From Bacteroidota bacterium (GTDB lineage Bacteria; Bacteroidota; Bacteroidia; Bacteroidales; Paludibacteraceae), in the NCBI GenBank assembly GCA_021804525.1, contig JAJZHJ010000018.1:1-9244 (forward strand): a DNA stretch of 9,244 nt, read 5' to 3'. The notes under the pieces are model-generated. The model was not told where the DNA came from and searched no databases. It was given only the letters and a program-made list of their open reading frames with translations. This document shows, piece after piece, positions 1 through 9,244 of this stretch; positions within the stretch are counted from its first letter, which is position 1, and each line of letters begins with the position of its first letter. The translations under genes were made by a program, and so were the position numbers.

Positions 1-1
1 T

Positions 2-745
2 CTAGAAAAAAGTCTTCAATATTATCGCCATTTAGTTGCTCTGACAGAAAATACATATCTGTATGCAAATAGTATGCAAACCAGTCAACGGCGAATTCCA
101 ATAGGAGGAAGCGGAGGAAAAAATAACACATGGAAAGAAATACTTCCTTATTTTGAAACTGAATTACAGAATTTCAAAAGGAATATTGCGTATTTACAAG
201 AACATGGCAATACTATTTTAAGCGATACAATAGTATTAAAGCCTGCCGATGTAAAACTATTAGATAAAAATCTGCAAACATATTCTCTGACGAAAAATGC
301 TAAAATATTCGCAGATAAAAACATGGTCATTGACACTGTTGCTAATGAATTAAGCGATCTTAAAGCCATTCAGTTTGACTTGAAACATCAGCTTGCTGAC
401 GGAACCTCTTTTACATTTGAAAGCAAGCATCCTGTTAGTGTTTTGGTGGGATATTTTAATTCTGAGCGGAATGAATTTGCAAAACCCCCAAAGCTAGAAA
501 CCGATGCTAATGCGAATGATTTTGGTCAGGCCGATGTCAAAATTGCCAATGCATTGGAAGTTCACGGACAGTTATCTGTCAATGTTCACACATATACTTT
601 CCCCAGTGGTATCCATACGTTATCATTAGGAAAAGGAGCATTAATGGTATTAGGCTTCATCAATGCATCTCAGAAAATCAATTTTCATGATGATGGCATG
701 GGTAGCAATACGAAAACGCGTAATATTGATTGGCTATTTTATTAA
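2..745 (+). CDS. C-terminal part of an unrecognised protein (5' end outside window), possibly a carbohydrate-active enzyme
   Basis: The reading frame is open from the first complete codon at position 2, so this is the last 247 residues of a longer protein. The ATG at 74 is internal and not a credible start, because the residues before it continue the same helical pattern. Roughly residues 1-70 of the fragment look alpha-helical and rich in aromatic and charged residues (YYRHLVALTENTYLYANSMQ). The remaining 175 or so are beta-strand-like (VSVLVGYFNSE, LSVNVHTYTF, HTLSLGKGALMVLGFI), suggesting a helical end of a catalytic domain followed by a beta-sandwich. I do not recognise the family. Its place beside three glycosidase modules makes a carbohydrate-active enzyme plausible, but that is inference from neighbours only. 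A 397-bp gap separates it from the next gene on the same strand, so it may belong to a different transcript. The frame and stop (TAA, 743-745) are certain; the function is not. Confidence 0.8.
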   Translation, partial: LEKSLQYYRHLVALTENTYLYANSMQTSQRRIPIGGSGGKNNTWKEILPYFETELQNFKRNIAYLQEHGNTILSDTIVLKPADVKLLDKNLQTYSLTKNAKIFADKNMVIDTVANELSDLKAIQFDLKHQLADGTSFTFESKHPVSVLVGYFNSERNEFAKPPKLETDANANDFGQADVKIANALEVHGQLSVNVHTYTFPSGIHTLSLGKGALMVLGFINASQKINFHDDGMGSNTKTRNIDWLFY

Positions 746-765
746 TTCTGTTGTTGAGAAGAAAT

Positions 766-986
766 AGTATGAAACGAGCATGTAAATTATTTACATTCAA
801 GAGTATGATAATGTTTTTATGCGAGTTCCATACGTCCTTAAACAAAAAAAATATTATCGTATAAAACGAACCATAAAATGACTTATACTCAAGGGAATGA
901 TTATTTGCGAACCAACGGTCAACGACCAAAGGGAGTTAATTCCATACATCCTTAATGTTAGAAAATAAAATACACGTATGATACGA
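766..986 (+). repeat. Three copies of a GTATRAWACGA dyad motif
   Basis: Eleven-base copies lie at 767-777 (GTATGAAACGA), 859-869 (GTATAAAACGA) and 976-986 (GTATGATACGA). The third sits in a perfect inverted repeat, CGTAT-G-ATACG (975-985). The second, at 857-869, has arms TCGTAT/AAACGA with one mismatch. The first is the weakest dyad. Three occurrences in 220 bp with a shared symmetric form suggest operator sites for a dimeric DNA-binding protein, though no regulator is in the window. Start-to-start spacings are 92 and 117 bp. Confidence 0.45.
826..955 (+). repeat. Two copies of TTCCATACRTCCTTAA in direct orientation
   Basis: TTCCATACGTCCTTAA (826-841) and TTCCATACATCCTTAA (940-955) match at 15 of 16 bases, 114 bp apart. 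Each is followed by a GTATRAWACGA copy, after 33 and 36 bp measured start to start. The region therefore resembles an old, degraded tandem duplication of a unit of about 115 bp with the two short motifs preserved. The copies are visible directly; the duplication history and any regulatory use are inferred. Confidence 0.45.
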
Positions 987-1010
987 CTTTATATAGATGA
1001 GTCCCGAATT

Positions 1011-1052
1011 ATGACTGAGCGGAATGGAATAATAACTGAACGGCATTAAGGA
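1011..1052 (+). promoter_or_regulatory. Direct repeat ACTGARCGGMAT with 21-bp phasing, candidate activator site
   Basis: ACTGAGCGGAAT (1014-1025) and ACTGAACGGCAT (1035-1046) match at 10 of 12 bases and start exactly 21 bp apart. Over the whole 21-bp units (1011-1031 and 1032-1052), 14 positions agree. Direct repeats two helical turns apart are the known binding arrangement for AraC-type DNA-binding domains, which also occur in the hybrid two-component regulators that control many Bacteroides polysaccharide loci. The site lies about 90-130 bp before the ATG at 1143, a sensible place for an activator. No regulator is present here, so the assignment is inference. Confidence 0.35.
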
Positions 1053-1106
1053 ATAGCCATTATAAGCGGGAATAGTTGTAAAATATAAAATATCAATTTA
1101 TTAAAA

Positions 1107-1120
1107 AGGAAATAATTCCT
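1107..1120 (+). repeat. Short inverted repeat AGGAA-ATAA-TTCCT upstream of the first GH gene
   Basis: A perfect 5-bp inverted repeat with a 4-base centre lies 22 bp before the ATG at 1143, inside the probable 5' untranslated region. It is short enough to be chance. It could be a weak hairpin or a small operator. Confidence 0.2.
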
Positions 1121-1142
1121 AGTATTCACTTAAACCGAGACA

Positions 1143-4100
1143 ATGAAGAAATATTTGGTTATATTCATATGCGCCACCTTTTTGCATATACACGCTATGG
1201 AAGTACCCCAAAGGGTTCCTCTACAAGTCATGCAGACAATATATCAGAAAGTAAAGACTCCCTATAAATTTGGTTTAGTATTAGCACCGAAAAACAATCA
1301 TTACAAAATAGATTGTCCTACGGTATTTCACGTGAAATCAAAATGGTATATGAGTTACCTCATTTATAATGGGGAGAAAGGGAAAGATGGACGGGGCTAC
1401 GAAACTTGGCTGGCAACAAGTAATGACCTTTTACATTGGCATACATTAGGGCGAATTCTGGCCTATCCAAAAGGGAATGTTTGGGATGAAAACCAAAGAG
1501 CAGGATACATTGCCTTGATCAATTATAAATGGGGAGGAAATTACCACGCCCAGTTGTTTAATGGGAAACATTGGATGTCATATTTTGGAGGGAATACCAG
1601 AGGGTACGAAATGGGAACTCTTAAAGAAGGTATGGCCTTTACAACAGGAGACATTGCCAAAGCTCATGAATGGAACACATTAGGGCATCCTATACTATCA
1701 CCTACAGACTCTGACAGAGGATGGTGGGAGGATGTTACACAATATAAATCAACAGTGCTTTGGGATAAATCAAAAAAATTAGGATATCCGTTTGTGATGT
1801 ACTACAATGCAGGAGGGATCGATCCCATCAATAAAGTTAAAGCAGAACGCATTGGTATTGCGTTGTCCAATGATATGATACATTGGGTACGTTATGAACA
1901 CAACCCGATTTTTACGCATGCCGAAGGAATCACAGGAGATCCTGTGATTCAAAAAATAGGTAAAGTATATGCAATGTTCTATTATAGTGCTTTCCGTAAG
2001 AGCCGTCCATATAAAGCATTTAATACATTTGCATGCTCTTACGATCTCGTTCATTGGACTGATTGGACAGGTCCCGATTTAATCATTCCAAGTGAACCAT
2101 ATGATAATTTATTCGCTCACAAATCATATGTAGTCAATTGGAAAGGTGTAGTTTATCATTTCTACTGTGCCGTTGACGTACACAATCAGAGAGGAATTGC
2201 AGTAGCGACATCTAAAAATATGGGAACGAGCACTGTAGAGTTTCCAAAACCTGACGAATCTACATTCAGAAAAAAGCTTTCGCTTGACGCCGATTGGTTA
2301 ACCGCAGAAAATGACACAAATAGAAATGCATATGACGGCTTTGAAAATCCGGCATACAAACCAATAAGATGGCAGCATGTAGATGTCCCTCATAATTGGG
2401 ACACCTATCAAGGAACCCGTCGTTTAAAACATGGAAATAAACATGGATATGCGTGGTATAGAAAAAGCTTCGAAATTAAAAATCAGGGAACAGACAAAGA
2501 ATATTTTTTATACTTTCAAGGTGTGGGTTCATACGCAACCGTTTGGTTAAATGGAAAGAAAGTTGGATATCATGCAGGTGGACTAACGACCTTTACAATC
2601 GATGTGACTAAAGATATTCGTTTTGATACAACTAATGTATTGGCCGTTAGAGCAGATCATCCGGCTATGATTACAGATTTGCCTTGGGTGTGTGGAGGGT
2701 GTTCTTCTGAATGGGGATTTTCCGAAGGTTCAGAACCTATGGGAATCTTTCGCCCTGTGACTTTAGTAGTAACAAACCCAACACGCATCGAACCCTTTGG
2801 AGTACACGTTTGGAATGATATTCCTGTAAATGGGCAGAATCCTCATTTTGTATTACACATGAAAAGTGAAGTAAAAAACTATGGTAATCAAACATCTCAT
2901 ATCAGCTTAATCAGTAAATTGGTGAATGAGGATGGTCTGCAAGTGGCACGGGTAACCGATACATTAACACTAGAAGGAAATGAAAGTAAAACCATTCGTC
3001 AAGATACAAAAGAAATTGTGAATGCACATTTGTGGAGTATTTCCGATCCTTATCTATATCACCTGATCACGATGATTAAGGAAGACGGGAAAGTCATTGA
3101 TGAAACGACGACCGATTATGGATTTCGCTGGATTAGCTGGCCCAAAAACAACCCTTCCCATAGCCCTTGTTTTTACCTTAATGGTAAACAGGTATTTATT
3201 AACGGAATAGCAGAGTACGAAGATAAATTAGGCGATAGCCATGCTTTTGACACTACAGAAATTACTGCACGGATTCATCAAATTAAATCGGCTGGCTTTA
3301 ATGCATTTCGCGGAGCACACCAGCCACACAATTTATTATATCAGGACTTACTTAATAAAAATGGATTGCTATTCTGGTCGCAGTTCTCTGCTCATATCTG
3401 GTATGATACGCCTGAATTTCAAATGAATTTTCTCAATAATCTAAAAGAATGGATCAAAGAACGGCGCAATTCTCCTTCAGTAATTCTTTGGGGACTACAA
3501 AATGAAAGCGTATTACCCTATGATTTTGCGAAGCAATGCACTGCCATCATTCATCAAATGGATCCAACTTCCCCGTCACAAAGACTAGTTACAACATGTA
3601 ATGGCGGGACAGGGACAGATTGGAATGTAAGCCAAAACTGGTCGGGTACTTACGGAGGAAATCCATATCAATATGGGCAAGACCTAAAGAAAGAATACCT
3701 TAATGGAGAATATGGAGCATGGCGTAGCATTGACTTGCATGCAGAAGGCCCTTTTAATTTTAACCAGAATGGCATTTGTAGTGAGGATAGAATGGCGCAG
3801 TTGCTGGAACTGAAAGTCAAATTGGCAGAACAGGTAAAAGATAGCGTTTGTGGACAATTTCTTTGGGAATATAATTCGAATGATAATCCCGGCAGAATTC
3901 AAAATGAAGAAGGTTATCGGGACATTGACCGCATTGGTCCTTTTAATTACAAAGGACTATTTACCATCTGGGGTGAGCCTGTTGATGCATACTATATGTA
4001 CTGCTCCAACTATGCTCCTGCAAAAACAGAACCCATGGTATACATTGTATCCCATACATGGAACAACCGATGGACAAAACCGGGCATTAAAAGCGGAATC

Positions 4101-5588
4101 ATTGTTTATTCCAATTGCGATGAAGTAGAACTATTCAATGATGTGCGTACCATATCGTTAGGTAAGAGGTATAAGCATGGGATAGGAACACATTTTCAGT
4201 GGAACAATGTCAATATCAAATATAATGTTTTGTATGCTGTGGGATATATCAATAATAAACCAGTAGCTGAAGATTGTATTGTCTTAAATCATTTACCTAA
4301 AGCGCCTCATTTTTCCAGATTATACAGTGGTGCCAAAAACATCACCAAACCCGCAAAAGGCTATCACTATATTTACAGGGTCAATTGCGGAGGACCAGAT
4401 TATATTGATATAAATAACAATAAATGGTTGTCAGACAGACATTTAACTAGCAATAAAGCTTGGGGATCATTATCATGGACTGATGATTTCAAAGATTTGC
4501 CTGCATTCCTTGCTTCTCAAAGAGAAACCAAAGATCCTATTTCCGGAACACGAGACTGGAAATTATTCCAATCATTTCGATATGGTCTAAATCGTTTAAG
4601 ATACAAATTCCCTTTGCCAAATGGAAAATATCGTGTAGAACTCTATTTTATCGAACCGTGGTATGGCATTGGAGGAGGTATCAATTGCACTGGTTATCGC
4701 GTGTTTGACGTAGGAATCAATGGTAAAACAGTCATCAAATATCTCGATATCTGGAAAGAAGTCGGATGTGATAAAGTATTAAAGGAAGTCGTCCCCGCCC
4801 AGGTTACTAATGGGGTGTTAGAAATCAATTTTCCAAAAGAATCAGCCGGACAAGCTGTTATATCGGCAATAGCCATAGCATCACAGAACAAAGCCATCAA
4901 GGCAGCTCCATCTTCCACTTCCATAATGACCGATGTAAAAGGTGGAATACCCGGCACATGGTTGGAACCTAATGCTTATTTTCCAAAAATACTTCCGATA
5001 ATGTATGGAGCAGAATGGATAAGACCAAAGCACAAAAACCATACAATGAGTTTTGTAGTGACTTCTGATGCCAATATTTACATTCCAAACGATACGGATT
5101 ATATAAAACACTTTTATAAAAAAGGGGATACCGTAATTACACCAGGAAATAAATGCTTGGCAGTTCTGCCACAAATCCATTGGCCTAAAGAAGAGAATGT
5201 AAGGGCAGTAGCAACTTATACCAGTCAAACAGCAGAATTACAAGGTAATTGGAAGAAATCTATCTATAAACAAGATTCCTGTGTGGAAGCTTCAACAGAA
5301 GGTCAACACAGTATTACATGGACTGTTACTACGGGACTTGCCAACATTTACGCATTACGGTTTATCTATATGAACCTCAATCCAACCACAATAGATGCAA
5401 CTATCACGATAACAGATGCAAATGGACAGATTGTACATAATGATACCTTGCATTTTCCTCCTACCCCTCATAAATGGAAGCTTCTCAACACATCAACTGA
5501 AACTTTTATTAATGCCGGTCATTATACAATCAAAATCAGTGGACAACATTTGCAAGGACTATATTTAAACACATTACAAATACAATAA
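1143..5588 (+). CDS. Exported multidomain glycosidase: GH43/GH117/GH130-like beta-propeller + GH2 + malectin + C-terminal beta-sandwich
   Basis: A 1481-residue protein. Residues 1-18 are a type I signal peptide (MKKYLVIFICATFLHIHA, cut before ME), which supports the ATG. Residues ~40-365 form a five-bladed-propeller glycosidase: repeated blade motifs (IDCPTVFHVKSKWYMSYL, NDLLHWHTLGRIL, NDMIHWVRY, ITGDPVIQKIGKVYAMFYY, YDLVHWTDW) and candidate acidic residues D57, E196 and D266. Its exact family is not certain. Residues ~376-960 are a GH2 enzyme: jelly roll (HVDVPHNWD, VWLNGKKVGYHAGG), Ig-like domain, and TIM barrel with acid/base E788 (LQNES) and nucleophile E856 (NGEYGAW). Residues ~965-1050 resemble the Ig-like domain found after many GH2 barrels. 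Residues ~1075-1247 are a malectin domain (VNCGGPDYID, YRVELYFIE, FDVGINGK). Residues ~1270-1481 are a carbohydrate-binding-like beta-sandwich. It probably acts in the periplasm, on one oligosaccharide with two linkage types. The downstream GH2 gene starts 12 bp after its stop, so they form an operon. Substrate unknown; the conserved GH2 barrel Glu is Q747. Confidence 0.88.
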   Translation: MKKYLVIFICATFLHIHAMEVPQRVPLQVMQTIYQKVKTPYKFGLVLAPKNNHYKIDCPTVFHVKSKWYMSYLIYNGEKGKDGRGYETWLATSNDLLHWHTLGRILAYPKGNVWDENQRAGYIALINYKWGGNYHAQLFNGKHWMSYFGGNTRGYEMGTLKEGMAFTTGDIAKAHEWNTLGHPILSPTDSDRGWWEDVTQYKSTVLWDKSKKLGYPFVMYYNAGGIDPINKVKAERIGIALSNDMIHWVRYEHNPIFTHAEGITGDPVIQKIGKVYAMFYYSAFRKSRPYKAFNTFACSYDLVHWTDWTGPDLIIPSEPYDNLFAHKSYVVNWKGVVYHFYCAVDVHNQRGIAVATSKNMGTSTVEFPKPDESTFRKKLSLDADWLTAENDTNRNAYDGFENPAYKPIRWQHVDVPHNWDTYQGTRRLKHGNKHGYAWYRKSFEIKNQGTDKEYFLYFQGVGSYATVWLNGKKVGYHAGGLTTFTIDVTKDIRFDTTNVLAVRADHPAMITDLPWVCGGCSSEWGFSEGSEPMGIFRPVTLVVTNPTRIEPFGVHVWNDIPVNGQNPHFVLHMKSEVKNYGNQTSHISLISKLVNEDGLQVARVTDTLTLEGNESKTIRQDTKEIVNAHLWSISDPYLYHLITMIKEDGKVIDETTTDYGFRWISWPKNNPSHSPCFYLNGKQVFINGIAEYEDKLGDSHAFDTTEITARIHQIKSAGFNAFRGAHQPHNLLYQDLLNKNGLLFWSQFSAHIWYDTPEFQMNFLNNLKEWIKERRNSPSVILWGLQNESVLPYDFAKQCTAIIHQMDPTSPSQRLVTTCNGGTGTDWNVSQNWSGTYGGNPYQYGQDLKKEYLNGEYGAWRSIDLHAEGPFNFNQNGICSEDRMAQLLELKVKLAEQVKDSVCGQFLWEYNSNDNPGRIQNEEGYRDIDRIGPFNYKGLFTIWGEPVDAYYMYCSNYAPAKTEPMVYIVSHTWNNRWTKPGIKSGIIVYSNCDEVELFNDVRTISLGKRYKHGIGTHFQWNNVNIKYNVLYAVGYINNKPVAEDCIVLNHLPKAPHFSRLYSGAKNITKPAKGYHYIYRVNCGGPDYIDINNNKWLSDRHLTSNKAWGSLSWTDDFKDLPAFLASQRETKDPISGTRDWKLFQSFRYGLNRLRYKFPLPNGKYRVELYFIEPWYGIGGGINCTGYRVFDVGINGKTVIKYLDIWKEVGCDKVLKEVVPAQVTNGVLEINFPKESAGQAVISAIAIASQNKAIKAAPSSTSIMTDVKGGIPGTWLEPNAYFPKILPIMYGAEWIRPKHKNHTMSFVVTSDANIYIPNDTDYIKHFYKKGDTVITPGNKCLAVLPQIHWPKEENVRAVATYTSQTAELQGNWKKSIYKQDSCVEASTEGQHSITWTVTTGLANIYALRFIYMNLNPTTIDATITITDANGQIVHNDTLHFPPTPHKWKLLNTSTETFINAGHYTIKISGQHLQGLYLNTLQIQ

Positions 5589-8867
<3,279 letters not shown>

Positions 8868-9000
8868 CAACTTAATGTTTCAAATTAGAATTTACAGATG
8901 TCAGAGAAAATACTGATTAATGGATATTAAACAAGAAAACAAAACTCACACATCATATTAATCTCAAAGTGAAATGAGCATGAAGAAATGTAATATTAAA

Positions 9001-9024
9001 ACAAGGAATACGGAATTCCCTTGT
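9001..9024. repeat. Imperfect hairpin in the spacer before the last gene
   Basis: Arms ACAAGGAAT (9001-9009) and ATTCCCTTGT (9015-9024) pair over nine bases with one bulged C and a five-base loop. It sits about 130 bp after the GH2 stop and 80 bp before the next start. No T-tract follows on the + strand, so it is not a standard intrinsic terminator. It could still mark a transcript end or a processing site. The rest of 8868-9104 is AT-rich and shows no other gene, clear promoter or terminator. Confidence 0.3.
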
Positions 9025-9104
9025 AGATAAAAGAAAATACAAATTTCTTAACATGCCATCATTGTGAGATATTTATTGCGAATACACATTTATAAAAATA
9101 AAAG

Positions 9105-9244
9105 GTGAAAACAAAAAATGCATTTTTAGCCACTATTTTATGTGGAATGATGTCAGCAACATTGGCTCCGACAGCACAAGCACAAACGTGTAGCGATCCT
9201 TTTACGGGTAGCGTCGATGTAGTAAGGTCATATATCTGGCGTGG
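9105..9244 (+). CDS. 5' end of an exported protein, probably an outer-membrane beta-barrel (truncated by window end)
   Basis: The frame begins at GTG 9105. An in-frame TAA at 9099-9101 leaves no upstream ATG, and the ATG at 9118 is in another frame and stops after three codons, so GTG is the best start. The 46 visible residues open with a classic type I signal peptide (MKTKNAFLATILCGMMSATLAPTAQA) with cleavage expected at AQA/QT, which independently confirms frame and start. The mature end continues with a segment ending SVDVVRSYIWRG. A start of the form 'D-V-V-S-x-Y-x-W-R-G' right after the signal peptide is typical of first strands in Bacteroidota porin-like proteins, so an outer-membrane barrel is the likely identity, but only about 20 mature residues are visible. 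An A-rich stretch (TATAAAAATAAAAG) precedes the start, as expected where Shine-Dalgarno pairing is not used. It is 237 bp after the beta-galactosidase and may be transcribed separately. Confidence 0.7.
   Translation, partial: MKTKNAFLATILCGMMSATLAPTAQAQTCSDPFTGSVDVVRSYIWR

Larger units (their letters stand above)
746..1142 (+). promoter_or_regulatory. 397-bp repeat-rich intergenic region, probable control region of the GH operon
   Basis: No credible gene lies here; the only reading frame of any length is on the minus strand and runs into the end of the upstream gene. The region is AT-rich and holds three copies of a dyad motif, two copies of a 16-base motif and a 21-bp-phased direct repeat, listed separately. 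I could not find a convincing Bacteroidota promoter (TTTG at -33 with TAnnTTTG at -7). The stretch around 1076-1100 (GTTG, then TATCAATTTA) is the nearest degenerate candidate. No Shine-Dalgarno sequence precedes the ATG at 1143, which is normal for this phylum. No clear terminator for the upstream gene is visible. Confidence 0.5.

Noticed and set aside
904..907. TTTG at 904-907 as part of a Bacteroides -7 box (TAnnTTTG)
   Set aside because: The bases before it read ATTA rather than TAnn, and no TTTG lies at the expected -33 spacing.
917..927. Short inverted repeat GGTC-AAC-GACC
   Set aside because: Four-base arms are expected by chance in a region of this size, and it does not recur elsewhere in the window.
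678..929. Minus-strand 83-codon reading frame covering the first half of the 746-1142 gap
   Set aside because: It overlaps the end of the upstream gene, has a composition typical of translated AT-rich DNA, shows no domain or signal, and has no supporting context.
1143..1200. Possible lipoprotein signal using the Cys at residue 10 of the fused glycosidase (VIFIC)
   Set aside because: The Cys is too close to the N-terminus for a normal lipobox and sits in the middle of the hydrophobic core; a type I cut after IHA fits better. The same reasoning excludes Cys9 of the beta-galactosidase.
4881..5228. Minus-strand 115-codon reading frame inside the fused glycosidase gene
   Set aside because: It lies wholly within a coding region whose protein domains run through without a break; its product has no recognisable features.
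8974..9030. 18-codon frame (MSMKKCNIKTRNTEFPCR) in the spacer after the beta-galactosidase
   Set aside because: Too short, no conserved feature, and not positioned like a leader peptide; the hairpin overlaps it but no attenuator structure is evident.

Overview
This window looks like part of a carbohydrate-degradation locus from a Bacteroidota (Bacteroidales-like) genome. The reasons are an AT-rich composition, no Shine-Dalgarno sequence in front of any start, very large exported glycoside hydrolases (GHs) packed head to tail, a malectin-containing GH2 of a type common in Bacteroidota polysaccharide utilization loci (PULs), and a final gene that begins like a Bacteroidota outer-membrane barrel protein. 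No SusC/SusD pair, sulfatase or regulator lies inside the window, so calling it a PUL is an inference. All genes read on the + strand.

Layout: (1) 2-745 is the 3' end of a gene that runs in from the left. Its product has a helical stretch followed by a beta-rich C-terminus, and I do not recognise the family. (2) 746-1142 is a 397-bp gap without a credible gene. It is unusually rich in repeated short motifs: three copies of a GTATRAWACGA dyad, two copies of TTCCATACRTCCTTAA, and a pair of ACTGARCGGMAT direct repeats 21 bp apart. It is the most likely control region for the genes that follow. (3) 1143-5588 encodes a 1481-residue exported protein. It joins a GH43/GH117/GH130-like five-bladed beta-propeller to a complete GH2 enzyme, a malectin domain and a C-terminal beta-sandwich. 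(4) Only 12 bp later, 5601-8867 encodes an exported, full-length LacZ-type GH2 beta-galactosidase of 1088 residues. (5) 8868-9104 is an AT-rich spacer with one small hairpin. (6) From 9105 a new gene starts with GTG: a clear signal peptide, then the first strand of what looks like an outer-membrane beta-barrel, cut by the window end.

The two large genes almost certainly form one operon, and both products carry type I signal peptides, so they should act in the periplasm. Together they supply two GH2 active sites and one beta-propeller active site. This would suit stepwise exo-trimming of an oligosaccharide with alternating or branched linkages, one of which is a beta-galactoside. The substrate cannot be read from the sequence. 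An algal galactan is one idea, pectic or arabinogalactan side chains another. The most notable observations are the double-glycosidase architecture, the replacement of Mg2+ and Na+ ligands in the LacZ-like enzyme, and the repeat-rich control region.
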